This document shows, in pieces, positions 37,747 to 52,700 of a DNA stretch of 64,000 nt. Within the stretch, counting starts at the first letter, position 1. Each line of letters opens with the position of its first letter. This DNA comes from Cinnamomum chago (lineage: Eukaryota; Streptophyta; Magnoliopsida; Laurales; Lauraceae): assembly GCA_038049695.1 (NCBI GenBank), contig CP142453.1, positions 13,767,501 through 13,831,500 of the forward strand, in the 5' to 3' direction. The position numbers and the translations under genes are program-made. The notes below the pieces were generated by a model. The model saw only the letters and a list, made by a program, of their open reading frames with translations. It ran no database searches and had not been told where the DNA came from.

Positions 37747-40700
37747 CGTGGTATTAGCAGTGATCATCTTCTTAGCGATCGGAGATTTCTAGGGTTTTGG
37801 TTAGGGTTTATGCTCTGCAACTATCTCAATGTCCATGTCGAAGCTTCGATCCATGAATATTTCAATGAAGGCTTCGCTCCGAAGCTCGACTCCTTCTTTT
37901 TCCATGGCGGAAGTGAGGGGCTTCGCGCTTCCAAAGCCCACGGCAGCAACGACTCCTCATCAGATGGGAAGTCTTCTTCTGCTGGGAAATCTTTCATTCG
38001 GTGAGGTTTCGATTCTCCGATTCCTCCTGCGATTCGGCTTTCTTTCCACATTTCTTCGTCTCTTGGTTTCTGTATTTTGAATTTTGTTTGAATCGATTGG
38101 GAAATAGTTCGAATTCGGCTTTCGGATGAGGGGATTGAAGTTTACATTGGGGATTTTGAGTGGCTTTAGGGTTTTTCTTCTTCTTTTTTTTCTTTTTAGG
38201 AGACGAATCTTCCTTTGAAAAACGAAGTGGAGATCCTGGAATTGATTGAATCTTATTTATCGAATAAGTTAGGTTTTTGGTTTGCATTTGGTTTTTGGGA
38301 TAGGAATTGTAGTCTTTCTCCGGGAATTTGAGCTCTAGGATTGATGGGATTGCTAGTAGTCGTGAATCAGGAGAAGGGGATTTTATTTCTTACTATGCTA
38401 ATGTGTTGGGCACACTTGATATGAAACTCGCAGTGATCTGATCCAATCCAGAACTGTCGAGATCATAATCATGTGATAGTTAACCATTAAATGAACAATA
38501 GAAGTGAAAATCTGATCAAGAAAGGGGAAAAAAAGAGTCAAGATGGTTCACAGCATGGGTTTGCCAGAACCATCTGCTTTTTCTTGTTTTTCAAGTGGGT
38601 GATCTATGGTGGTGACTATTGTTCTTATCCTTTGGGTAGAAGCCTGTGATTTCCATATCAGCAGTAGTTTTTTATGAGAGTATCCTTCCATGAAAATTGT
38701 GCTGCAAACTATGACATTTTGTTGCAGCACCAATGCTTTTATTATTGCTTCTTACATCTTGTTCCACTGCTTGATTAGATTTCAGAGGTTGAAGGGTTGC
38801 AGCCATATGTTGATGTGTGATAGAACAATTTTAGAACAGTAAAATGACATTTTAGAGCAGTTGCTGCAAATAAGAAAATCTTTAAATAAATGTTGAAATT
38901 TGATAACTTTGTGAAATTTGATACCCATGGACATTAAATAAAATTTTACAAAATAGCAGCTGGATGTCAAGCGAACTAATGGACATTAAAGAAATTACTG
39001 GAAAGTTTATGTTGTTGATCTTATGCTCCAAACAAAACAGTCAGAGTAAAATGTTCAGAAGCATCGTATTTGAAATTCTAGATCCGTTGTTCAGAATACC
39101 GAAACTGTGTTGCAAATCGTTCAAGCATTGAGTTGTGCAGTGAGTTTAAGGATTTTTTTTACCCATAATAAAAAGATTAAAAAAAGTAGTTATTCACAAC
39201 GCATTCATTTTTCATCCATAGCAGCCTCAATATAGTGACAATTAAGACTTTGATACACTCATATGAAGAACATCATTAACATATATTAATATATTTTAAA
39301 ATATATATGTATGAAATATGAATAGTTAAATATAATAATATATCAATGCTACTAAATGAGTGGTATTTTTTTTTCTTTTTTATTCTCTCTAAGTCCAAAC
39401 TAAAAAAATGTGTCACATAAACCAAAAGAAGTGTTCATGAAGAAACCTGAGAAAAAAAAAGTATAAAGAAACAAAACCCTTATATACAATTGAACACTTT
39501 AGTTATATTTTATTCTTGATCTACATCTAAAACCTCCCCAAACCCCACAAATTCTTAAGAGGTTTCATTAATCACTTGATAACATCTTAAAAATAGAAAC
39601 AATAGAAAACAAAAAAAGTAATTTTTTTTTTACTAATGTTGTCTAGTTTGGTCGTGGCTGTTGTCCTTCTAGACAAATCATCTGAATTACAAAATTTGAT
39701 AGCGCATATACCGAATCTTAAGGTTCACACTTGAATCCCAAGATTCACCTATAAATGGAATTCATTATTAAGATATGAGTCTTTTTCTTTAGGATTTGGC
39801 ACGAATTGTAGGGATACAAATTTTAAGATTTTAACAACTATGCCTAATCCTTTTTTCAATTGTACGTACTTTTGACTCCCTTTTTAGGTAGCAGCCAGTT
39901 GTTGATGCGGTTGTATTTACCAGTTTTAGCAATCATCTTTGATTCTTTTTTATTAATTGACAAAGTTTGAATCCCCCAACTTGGTTAATATGAAACTTGT
40001 TCAGCTGCAAGCATTTTGATTCTTGATTTCCACAGGTCATGTTCTGACATTTTGGATGCTTCATCTCGAAACCATTAATCTCCAACATCAATATTGAATC
40101 ATTCTACCCAACCGTTTACTCTAATTAATCCAGCCTTTTTTTTTTATCACAACAGTCATGAGTAAACTGTCTGGAAAATTTTACATTGTCAGCAGTATAT
40201 TCTCTATTATGTTATGAAGTAATTTTAAATATCTTGTTTCAGATTTGACTCTGTTACTTTCCGGAGGACAAAAGAATCTACTTCTCAGCATCATCCCATG
40301 CAGCAGATGACTGGTTTGGTAGAAGCTATAATAGTTGAGATTAGAGACAGGGAGAAGATAGGTGGTAGTTACCTTAATGCTGATGCCTTATGCTGTACTC
40401 CCGATCTCGCAAAGGACAAAAGTTGTAAGTTAGGGGAGGTTATTATTCGTCCAAACCGAGACAACCCAGGCTGGCCAAGACGTATTCAGACTTTCTTTCA
40501 AGGAAAAGAAGAAGTGGTTAGAATGGTTCCAGAAGAAGTTGTTATAAACAGTACTGGAATGTACTATTTATATTTTATGTTCTGTGACCCACAGCTCAGG
40601 GGTTTAACAATCACAGGGAGGACTGTTTGGAGAAATCCAGATGGTTATCTACCTGGTAAGATGGCACCACTAATGACATTCTATGGCTTCATGTCTTTAG

Positions 40701-43700
40701 CCTATCTGGTACTTGGTCTTGCATGGTTTCTGCAGTTTGTTCGATTTTGGAAAGACTTATTACAGCTGCACTATCACATCACAGTGGTAATTGCTCTTGG
40801 AATGTGTGAAATGGCATTCTGGTATTTTGAGTATGCCAATTTTAATTCTACTGGCAGTAGGCCAATGGGTATTACCATATGGGCAGTAACTTTTACTGCT
40901 GTCAAGAAAACTGTATCAAGGCTTCTTCTTTTAGTTGTTTCAATGGGCTACGGCGTGGTCCGCCCCACTCTGGGTGGGATAACCTCCAAAGTGGCTGTTC
41001 TAGGTGTGATTTATTTTGTGGCTTCAGAAGCGCTAGAGCTTGTTGAACATTTGGGAAATATCAATGACTTCTCTGGGAAAGCAAAGTTGTTCCTGGTGCT
41101 ACCCGTTGCTATCTTGGATGCATGCTTTATTCTCTGGATATTCTCTTCATTATCTAAAACTCTTGAAAAGCTTCAGGTAATATTCAGTTTCACCTCTTGA
41201 ATACCTTTAAAAAAACACAAAAAATGGTCATACCATCATAGCACAGATCATGAAATTTCACAAGCAAATATCATGCACATTTTTCTATTATACCCTGCAA
41301 TTCACAGCCTTACCTATGTCAGTTAGTTCCAACTTCCAACATGTTTTATACCTAGAAGAGATCATGTACAACCGGCCTCTTTACATTCAAAGGGACTCAC
41401 TGAAATGGTGGAAGCAACATATTTATATGTGATCGGTTCTCTTATAACATATAGAATTAATATACCGTATAATATATGTCTATGACACACACATGCATTC
41501 ATCAGGCGCATCAACCTGCATTACCCCCAGAAATTATTGTTATCGTTTTATTATTTAGATAGGCTATATTGTTAAACAGGCCCAAGGCCCATGAACAGAT
41601 CTTGTCCAAAATATCATATCTCATGTGGATATTGATTGGGTCAACTTGTAACAGCTGTACATATTCTCTTAATTAGATTTTCTCTTGTAATTAGTTAGTT
41701 TCCTAAAGTTAGAATAGCAATTGATGTAATTAGCTAGTTTCCTAACTGAGAACCCTTGATTGAGGCATGTAATACTCTATGTATTGGGGCTCGTTCTCCA
41801 AAGGAAAACACACAGAAATAATACAAATTAAGAAGAAGTTTCTTCCAAATTCTGTGATCATCAGTTTGTCATGGTATCAGAGCAAGGCTCAATGCAACCT
41901 TGATCTTAGACATCTTAAGGGAATAGGGATAGAGAGAAATAAGTCTCTCTCGTGCAGCAAATAGATCTAGGATCTTTTTCAAAAGTTTCCAGCGACATCT
42001 TCACTCTGCAACAGCGTCATCCCCTTGGTGGCCCACCCTTGATCAATCAGATCAACTTTTGAAATCCATCCCATGTTGGTCGACTGATATTTCTAAGACT
42101 GTTGGTGATTTTTTCAGAATTTTTCAGAGACTCCAGGTTGGTGTTTTACTCATTCTCAAGATTTTCCAGAAATTTACATTGTTTTCATCAAGACCGTCCA
42201 GAATCTTGGATATTCAGTAGAATCAGATCAAACTTGTTTCAATAGAAGCCAGAATAGTGGGCCTCCTCAGATCTGTCCTCTGATCTTTGGCCAACACCAT
42301 AAGTGGGACCCACGTAGTGGATCTACAGCACCTGTCAAGGTCGTCTGGGGCTTTTTTATTACACAATTACTGTGCTGTTTTGGTTTTCTTCTTCCTGCTT
42401 GGTTGGATTTTGATTTCTTCTCTCAAGAAAGGCTTCCTACATACTTTCTCTTGTCTGTTGCTAGTTTTTATAGCTGTTCAATCGATTTTTTACCAATATC
42501 GATTAGAGATGGAAAAATCTAAAGTTACCTTGATCTGATTCACGGGGAAGAACTACCCCGCTTGGTCTTTTCAGTTCCAAATATACCTTCAGGCTAAGGA
42601 ATTGTGGGGTTATATTTCTAGATCTGACCCTAAACCCACTGAAGATGAGAAGAAGATCTCCTCTTGGCTTACTAAAGATGCGAAGATCAAATCATGGATC
42701 CTCGGCTCTATCGAGCCACATCTGATCATGAATCTCAAACCTTACTCCACTTCAAAAGACATGTGGGGGTATCTGAAGAAAGTATATCATCAAGATAATT
42801 CAGCACGTCAATTTCATCTTGAATGTGCGATTGCTGAATATACGCAGGGAACCTTGTCCATCCAAGATTACTATTCAGGATTTCGTACACTATGGTCGGA
42901 ATACGATGGTATTAAGTATGCTGATGTGGCTGCGGATGTTTTGGTCGTTATTCACGATCTTCAGGCCTCTAGTCAACGGGATCAGTTTTTGATGAAACTG
43001 CGCAGTGAATATGACAGTGTCCGCTCTGCCCTGATGAATCGGACGCCATTACCTTCCTTGGATGTATGCTTAAATGAACTCCTCCGCGAAGAACAACGCA
43101 TTGCGACCTCGGCTCATATCGCGCAGCAAAAGACTGAGACCTATTCAGTCGCGTTGTCAGCTAATAAAACTTCTTAGCCTCCGCCACGTGACTTGAGCAA
43201 AACGCAATGTTACAGTTGTCAAAAATTTGGGCACATTGCAACTCACTGCAAACAGAAGGTTTGTAGCTACTGTAAAAAGTCAGGGCATATCATCTTTGAA
43301 TGTCGCCGCCGCCCACAACGTCCATCACCACAGCCTCAGACTCCACAATATCAGCCTCCGCATGCGTATGTTGCTTCTTCGGTTATGCCTGCTCCTACAT
43401 CTGCACCCTCACAACCTGGGCCCTCATCCCCTCTCACTCCTGAATTAGTTCAACAGATGATTGTCAATGCCCTCTCTGCTTTTGGTCTCTCAGGTACATC
43501 CCCTCCATCTTCTACTTGGTTCCTTGATTCCGGGGCGTCTAATCATATGACATCTTCCCACGCACCATTCTCCAATATACAAAGATACACTGGCCCTCTT
43601 CAAATACAAACTGCTAACGGGGGCTATGTTCCCATTACTGCTGTCGGTGACATCCCTGGTCCCATTCCATGGAAAAATGTTTATCTGTGTCCAACTTTAA

Positions 43701-46700
43701 CCTCCAACCTTTTGTAAGTCGGGCAGCTTGTTGAAAATAATTGTAACATCTCTTTTTCTTCTTCTGGCTGTGTTTTGCAGGACCAGATGTCCGGGAAGGA
43801 GATCGCGAGGGGGCCTAAGTGTGGACGCTTGTTTCCGTTGGATTTTTCCAAGACTTCTAGGACTAAATTTGACAATGATGTGTTTTGTTTTTCCATTAGA
43901 GATAACTGCCAATTGTGGCATAACAGACTTGGACACCCGAATTCAAAAACTTTGTCCCTTCTGTTCCATTCTGGTTTATTAAATAAAACTACTGGTTTAT
44001 CTTCTTGTGTGCCTTTTGATTGTGCTACTTGCAAACTGGGAAAGCGCAAAACTCTTCCTTTTCCTATTTCAACTTCACACAGCACTCAGTGTTTTGATTT
44101 GGTTCATAGCGATGTATGGGGAATTGTTCCAGCTCTTTCTCATGCTCATTATAAATACTTTGTGACTTTTATTGACGATTTCAGTCGGTTTACATGGGTT
44201 TACTTTCTGCATTCCAAATCTGAAGTTTTTCATGTTTTTAAGATTTTTCTGGCTTATGTTGAAAATCAATTTTCCACCTGCATTAAAATCCTACGATCTG
44301 ATTCAGGCGGGGAATATATGTCCTCTGATTTTCAACAATTTTTGCAAAACAAAGGTATTATTTCTCAAAGATCTTGTCCTTATACTCCCCAACAGAATGG
44401 AGTCGCTGAAAGAAAAAATAGACATCACCTTGATGTCACTCGCTCCCTTTTCCTTGAATCATCAGTTCCTACCCGTTTTTGGGTTGAGGCATTGGCTACC
44501 GCAGCTCATCTTATTAATCGTATGCCATCCCATTCACTTGAAAATCAGTGCCCCTATTATCGCTTATACAAGACATCTCCATCCTATGATGATATTCATG
44601 TTTTTGGCTCAGTTTGCTTTGTACATTTGCCTCCTTCTGAACGGACTAAACTTACAGCTCAATCCGCTCAGTGTGTTTTTTTAGGATATCCACCCTTCCA
44701 GAAAGGGTTCCTTTGCTATGATCCCCACATTCGTCGCATCCGTACCTCTAGGAATGTCGTGTTTTTTGAAAACAAGTATTTTTTTCAAAAACATCTTGAT
44801 CCTCCAGACGACTCCTCTTTAGTTTCCTTACCTGGTTTTTCTGACGACACATCTATTGTTCGCTTTAATCCTAACTTTGTGTATCACAGACGGATAACAG
44901 ACGCGCCTCCTAGGGATTCCCCTCCCGATCTTCCTCCAGCATCCGGCCCACCTCCGACATTTGGTCCATCTGGACTTCCTACATTGCGTCGCTCCACTCG
45001 CATTTCGGTACCACCCGACCGCTATGGGTTCTCCCATACTTCCTTAATGGCCACTTTGTCCTCTTCTTCCATTCCCCAATCCTATTCTCAGGCTGTGCAG
45101 GACAAATGTTGGAACCAGGCTATGCACGATGAATTGGCTGCTTTAGAGAAAAATCATAAGTGGGATATTGTCCCCTCTCCTGTGGGTGTCAAACCTATTG
45201 GCTGCAAGTGGATATTTTCTCTCAAGTTAAAATCAGATGGCACTCTAGATCGATATAAGGCGCGCCTTGTTGCTCTCGGAAATCAGTAGGAATATGGCAT
45301 TGATTATGATGAAACTTTTGCTCCCGTCGCCAAGATGACCACCGTACGCATAATCCTTGCTGTTGTTGCATCTCAGTCTTGGTCTCTCTATCAAATGGAT
45401 GTCAAAAATGCGTTTCTTCATGGTGATCTCAAAGAAGATGTTTATATGCGTCTGCCTCCGGGGTCCTCCTCTGGGAAGGGTATGGTTGCTAAGCTCCGTC
45501 GTTCTCTCTATGGTCTGAAGCAAGCTCCTCGCGCGTGGTTTGAGAAATTTCAAGATGCTCTTCTCCGCTTGGATTTTCATCCGAGCCAGTATGATCCTTC
45601 TATGTTCTTACATCATGCTCCGTCCGGGATTACTGTGCTACTGGTCTACGTTGATGACATTGTCATTACTGGACCCAATGCACATATGATTCAAGAACTC
45701 CAAGCTTCTCTTAATCAAACATTTCACATGAAGGATCTTGGCCCCTTAAACTATTTCCTTGGTCTTGAAGTTCATTAATCGACTAAAGATATAGTTCTCA
45801 ATCAGCATAAATACACGGTTGACTTTATTGCCTTGGCTGATCTTACTGCTTCAGCTCCAGTAGATACACCGGTCGAACTGAATGTCAAACTCAGTAAAGA
45901 GGATGGTGACCTTCTTCCAGATCCTACCACATATCGCCAGTTAGTTGGTAGCTTGATCTACCTCACGATCACTCGTCTTGATATCTCCTATGCGGTCAAC
46001 CTAATGAGTCAGTTCATGACTGCTCATCGTCATCTTCATATGGCTGCTGTTCGCCGCATCATTCGGTACCTTATTTGCACACCGACTTGCGGGTTGTTTT
46101 TTCCATCCAACAATCCTCTATCTCTCAAAGCTTATTCAGATGCTGATTGGGCTGGTTGTCCAGGTACTCGCAGATCGACGACATGATGGTGCTTGTTTTT
46201 GGGTGATAGTCTGATTTCCTGGAAATGCAAGAAACATGAAAAAGTTTCCAAATCCTCTACTGAGGCTGAGTACCGCGCCATGTCTGCTGCATGCTCCGAA
46301 ATTCTTTGGCTTCGAGGTCTACTATCTGACATTGGGTTTCCAGCAGAAGGAGCTACCCCCCTCTATGCAGATAATACCAGTGCAATTCGGATTACTGAAA
46401 ATCCAATTTTTCATGAACGCACTAAACACATCGAGGTTGATTGTCATTTCATACAAGATGAGCTTAAGCGTGATGTCATCAGCCTTCCACATGTCTCCAC
46501 TGAGCTTCAACTTGCTGATATCCTTACTAAAGGTCTTCCGCGTCCTCGCCATCAGTTCTTGGTTGGCAAATTAATGCTTGTTGATTCTCCCGCATCAATT
46601 TGAGGGGGGGTGTTAAACAGACCCAAGGCCCATGAACAGATCTTGTCCAGAATATCATATCTCACGTGGATATTGATTGTGTCAACTTGTAACAGCTGTA

Positions 46701-49700
46701 CATATTCTCTTAATTAGATTTTCTCTTGTAATTAGTTAGTTTCCTAAAGTTAGAATAGCAATTGATGTAATTAGCTAGTTTCCTAACTGAGAAGCCTTGA
46801 TTGAGGCATGTAATACTCTATATATTGGGGCTCGTTCTCCAAAGGAAAACACACAGAAATAATACAAATTAAGAAGAAGTTTCTTCCAAATTCTGTGATC
46901 ATCAGTTTGTCATATATTATGCTTCATTTATCCTAAATGTGTTTGTTATTGGCTATTACCCAATCAACCAATCCTGGACCAACTGACTAGCATGTTTTAC
47001 TGGTCTGATAAGCTGGTTTGCTTTTTAAAAATTGTTTTATGTCAATTTATAGGTATTGCTGGATATGGATTTGTCAAATACCTGCTTCTATGTTATGTAG
47101 CATGTTTTTAGTGCAGCAGCTGCTCTTCTTATAAACAGATGATGGTTGATTTCAAAATCTAGGTAGTTTTGGAAGGATTCAGTCAAATACATGGTTTTAA
47201 AACTCAGGTTGGTTTGTGTAGCTTGTTGTTGTATGAAACTCCCAACTACCAAGTCGCTTAGACTTGGCCAAGTCTCCTGCACATTGGTCAAGTCATTGTG
47301 GACGTGGCAGTCATTGAGTTGACTGAAACCAAGTTCTAAACCATGGGCTCAAACAAGAAGATGGTCCACATAACTTGTAATTTTGCTTTGCTATATATTA
47401 GTAATGTAATATTTGTGGTTTACCATTAAATTAATTTTCTTGCTCTAATTTGGTTTTGGTTTCAGATGCGAAGAAGCATGGCCAAACTTGAGCTATATAG
47501 AAAATTCACGAATTCCCTTGCTGTATCTGTGTTACTTTCCGTTGCTTGGATTGGCTACGAGGTTATGTTTCATCCTTGCTCATCTGTTTTTATTTTTATT
47601 TTTATTTTTTTATTTTTTTTAGAGGGGTAACAAAGATCATCAAACATCATAAGCTAAAAGAGTCGGTACCCCAATTTTTGGCCAACTGATCAGAAACCCA
47701 CAAGTAATTTTTTGGCCAACTGATTAGAAACCTATTTACCTCTTTAATAATACGATGAAACACAGAGTGCCTCCATAGTCCATAGTCGAATACACCATAA
47801 AATTTTGATTTCTACTTCCGTTATAGTTTATACCAGCAAGTTTTGCAGTGACTTTCTAGTCTGGCATGTCACATGTTTGCTTGGACCAGCCCACTTTGGG
47901 CTGGATTTGTGTTGATTTTCTGCCCGTGCAGGTGGTCAGCTATTTTACTGATAAACTTGTACATGCCTAGCGTACCCATATCTTTTCATTAACTTAACAA
48001 ATTTTCTCATATAGCTTAACTATATGAAGTAATAGATCTAGATAGTAGGAACGTAAACTTGTATGGGAATTAATGAGAAAATTGATTGTGCTAATGAAAA
48101 GAATACAATCACAAGTATATTTTTTGCCAACTGATTAGTCACTTATTCACCTCGTTAATAATATGATGAATCACAAAGTGACTTGTAGACTGACATGTGT
48201 ACTTGGACCAGCCCACTTTGGGCTGGATTTGGGTTGAGATTTTGCCCTTGCAGTGGGTTCAGCTATTGTACTGAGATAATTGTACATGCCTAGCGTATTA
48301 GCGATACTTGTGGGGTACAACTTTGCATATCCTATTATCTGGATCCATTAATCTATAGATACAATGTAGTTTTTTATACTTTTCAACATTAAAATGATAA
48401 AAAGAGATGTAGATAATGATGGTTTCATTTATTTTTATGATATGTTCAAATGAAGAAAAAATATTTTTTATATTAAATATAAACTTAGATGAGTAGATAG
48501 GATAGTCTTATTCATACCTATGTCCTAGTTTCAAGAAGTACAGAACTGTATCCTAATCTTCATACCAATGTCTGCAATTATATCCATATCTGGGTATCAT
48601 AGGGCCTTAGTCAGCAGGCCTATTGTTTTGCATAGTAACCGCATGGGTGGGCTTGTACCTATGCAAGCCTAAATGCCTGATTAGATGAACTGCTTGGTTC
48701 ATGATATTAAATACAAAGAGGTCTCATGTTTCGCGAATGTGCTGCTGGGGCTTGACTTTAACAGACTGGGCTCAATATACGCCTGAGTTTTAGTTTTGAT
48801 CTATATGCACGAATGGACAATATATTGTGTCATATCATATCCAATACACCACTTTTAATGTGTAACATCCGTGTCCCTATTGACCAGACACTATTTTGTT
48901 TCCAGTATGAATGAAGCAGCAGTGTGAAAATAGAATGTCTTGATTCTCTGCTTTAAGAAGTTATCTATTTCTATTATTGACTTGCCAAAAAGCTATTAAG
49001 CGTTATCGGGAAGGTCCATAGCATATTTATTCGCAAAATCTGTTTGTTGCAAAAATCTGCTTCTTGGGCATAGAGTGCCCTGTTTCCCAGTTTGAGCCAT
49101 ATTTGGATGCTATGTTCAAATGGAGTCAACACCAATCTTTCAATTATATAGTTTTCTGTACCATTGAAAAAATATATTGTTTTCTCAGTCTGATAAATAA
49201 AAAAAAGGGCCAACTATTTCTTAATTTGTTTAGTTTCTATTTCTTAATTTGTTTAGTTTCTTTGAAGATCAGCATTTGGCTTTGTTACTGACTGGCTGGA
49301 AAAATTGAGTCTATTTGGGCAAGTTCGGAATTTGATCAGAAACTTTTTTAACCTATCGGGTGCACAAATGTTTGCACATTCTGCTCACTAGATGGTTAGT
49401 GTCGTGAGATAGCCTATTCTTGAATTGCAGTTCCTCTTCTGTTTTACAACTGACTGCTTTTGATACTTAAGGTATGTAATAAATTTAATCAGTGAAGATC
49501 ATTTACTACTGATAGCAAAGAGAAATGTGCGAAATTCATATACAGTTTCAGTTAAGTTCATACTCCAAGAAATAGCAAAACTATTTCTTCCGATTCTATT
49601 CTTTACAATGGCCTCTTTGTCAAAAGAAAGAAAGTTTCTTCATCTCTCTGTATGTTTATCATCCCTGAATGCTAGAACTCAAGCTTCAACTTCTGGAAAT

Positions 49701-52700
49701 GCAGTTGTATTTCAATGCATCGGATCCCTTGAGCGAGCTGTGGGAAAGGGCTTGGATCATCCCGACTTTCTGGAATGTCCTTGCGTACATACTACTTGTG
49801 GTGATCTGCCTTCTCTGGGCTCCATCTCAAAACCCAACGAGGTATGCTGGAAGCTTTTACTTCTGATTTGTTTTTTCCTACTTGTTTGATCTTGGCCAAG
49901 TATTCGTTGGGTTTAGGAGATAGAAACAGTATACACTATTTTGGGAGGAAGATCAACATCATCACTTAGCCATCCCATGACAGCAGCCTCACCATTTCAC
50001 CATCAAGTACAGTGATGCATTTTACCTCTCTGTAATTCACATACCAAATGGGCTGATAAATCTCATCCTCTCAAGTTTGGGATCCTTGATTTGTGAGAGA
50101 GATGGGACACTCTTATTGAAAATATAGTAATGGTAATCGTTTTCGCCATGAAATTGGACTCATTGGAACCTTGGGCTTTAGCCTCCTTCCTTTGGCAACT
50201 AGCAAAATAACTAAGTAAACTTGCAGACTCATGGGTCATTGTTGGACAAGGACACAGGATGTCAAATGATGGTTTGCCTGGAACTCAGATATATCTTTTT
50301 AACTCCTGCTTATCATTGGTTCGATATTAGCATCAATAAAAGTCTAGGTTGGTTTGTTTATCGTTAGCCTGTAGCAAAGAGACAAAAGAAATAGTGGATG
50401 AGGTTACTGTCTGAATGCAATATTTGACGTGTTACTGGCATCTGTTTTAAGATGCTTGTTGATTCTCCATAAAAAAAAGTTCACATATGAAAGCTTTTTT
50501 TTTTTTTTTGAATGGTAATGAAAAGCTATTTTTTTTTATAATAAAAATTCTGCTAGTAATATCAATCCACAAACTACCATTCAAAATAAAAATATCAATC
50601 AATGAACTGATCAAGAATATGTCACATTCTTATCATATATTACCTTTTAGAGCTGCGCAGAGCAACAAGCAATGATATTGTGTGCAATTGTCGGCGGTTG
50701 TAGTTGTCGATTATTGTTATGAAAGAGCGGAGATCTACTAAAAAAATAAAAATTGCATTGAAAATTGAGCAATTGTTCCATTCTTGTGTCTGAAAACCAA
50801 ATAAATCAAAATAGAATTGAAATCTAGGAATTTCCTTGCACTTTAGGACATCTAACAGGAAAGAGCTTGAAAGAAACTGTAAATAAACTGGCACAGTTTT
50901 CTAAATAAAGGAAACTAAGAGCTGAACTTTCATAGCAGGAATATGCTAATACAAAGAGTTCTTAGGATCCAGGGAAACTTCTTCTTTCTGCAATACCTTA
51001 CTATGGGTAAACTTGTTGTTTTCCTTTTTATGGACATTCCTAGAGCTTTTCTAGACTTCCACAAATAATGCTTTACTTGCAAAGATGACTACCATTCGCC
51101 TGCTACTTGCCATTGCTTTTGCTCAATGCTAGACCCTATCGTAGATGGATGTGAAGAATGCCTTCCTCCTCGGGAATCTACGAGTTTCCTCTTCCCGAAT
51201 ATCAGTGTTCGTTCGCCTGGCACGGTATATCGGTTAAAGAAGTCTCTCTATGGTCTAGAACAAGCCCCAATGCTTGGTTTGAAAAGTTTCGCTCTGCCAT
51301 CCTTCAGGCTCATTTTCAACCAAGCCCTAATGATCACTTTTCAGTCCTACTACATCACATTGTATCACGATATTACTCATGTATCTTAGTGATATTATCG
51401 TCACCGGGGATGATTCCTCATTCCTCTTAAGGCACAACGTGCATGGTTCTTTCACATGATGGGCACGGACAGCTTGCCTACTTTCTAAGGCTTGAAATTC
51501 AACATTACTCTGCAAGAATACGTGCACCAAAGGAAATATGCGGCAGATTTGCTCGAACTGGCACTTCTCACTAATTCTCAGACAGTAGACACCCCCAAAC
51601 GAAACATCAAATATTGTAAACATGAAGGCAATCCAATTAAAAATCTGACCCTATTTTGACGACTCATGAGAAGCCTTATTTACTCAACTATGACCTGTCC
51701 TGACATACCCCATACAGTTCAAGTGGTGAGTCACTTTGTTTTTGCGCCATGACAACCTCATCTAACAGTTGTATATCACATTATATTGTATCTCTTTGGG
51801 TTGTTTTACTCTTTTTGCTCCCCACTTGTCCTAAGTGGCTATGCTGATGTGGATTGGGCTGGTTGTCCCGAGTCCTAACACACAATGCTTCACTAAATGA
51901 TAGTGTACGTTCCTTTGTACGTCTCTCGTCACATGGAACTGCAAGAAACAAACCACAGTCGCCAAATCATATGCGAAATCATAATATCAGGCCATTTCAT
52001 TTGCCACCAATGAAATTGTTTGGTTAAGAATACTTATTGCAGAATTCAGTATTCCTCAATCAGACGCTAGTATGCTACAAATCTTTACAAGTACCATTTG
52101 AATAACGTCCAATCCCGTATTCCATGAAAGAACAAAGCACATCAAGGCTGACTACCATTTCATCAGACTACATATCCCTATCTGAAGATCTCTCTCCCAC
52201 ACATCTCTGACGAACATCAACTGGCAGGCCATCAAAATTCATCCAAAATAATCCTCTTCTCATTTATCAATTGCTTTTACATTGTATACAAATTTTTTCA
52301 CTATTTTACCACATGGTACTCTTGGAGGACACACGAATCTATGTTCCTTCACTTTGACCATGAATCTTTAATCCAATTTTAATCTTGGAAACACCTGGAC
52401 TTTTCAACTGTGGTTCATACGGGTGCACTCACATGTAGGGCAGATGTGATGCACCATATGCAGATGTACAACTGGACAACTTCGATTCTCAATTTCTCAT
52501 TAAGATGGAAGGCAAATCATACTTTTGCCTGGCGTATGGATACAGTACCCACCCAAATTGCTTCTCATGAGTCATGAAGATGTTTATCAGAGCTTGGCTT
52601 CCAGATACAGCACCTACCTGAATTGCTTCTCATGAAGATGTTTATCAGAATTATCGTGAATAAGCAATCGTGTTATTGGGTGCACTAAGGCTGTTTTCAG

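Larger units (their letters stand above)
41570..46912 (+). mobile_element. Full-length Copia LTR retrotransposon (5343 bp) in intron 2 of the GOST gene
   Basis: Two 302-bp LTRs (41570-41871, 46611-46912) begin TGTTAAACAG and end TTTGTCA. The element is flanked by the 5-bp target duplication TATAT (41565-41569, 46913-46917). A primer binding site, TGGTATCAGAGC, follows the 5' LTR, and a G-rich polypurine tract precedes the 3' LTR. The internal order gag, protease, integrase, reverse transcriptase, RNase H is that of Copia. I count six differences between the LTRs (about 2%), so the insertion is fairly recent. It lies in the same orientation as the host gene. Its short LTRs and total size resemble Ale/Retrofit lineages (inference). 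Confidence 0.97.

Noticed and set aside
41250..41432. Short open frame after GOST exon 2
   Set aside because: It lies in intron 2 between the GT donor at 41177 and the Copia insertion and has no similarity to the family.
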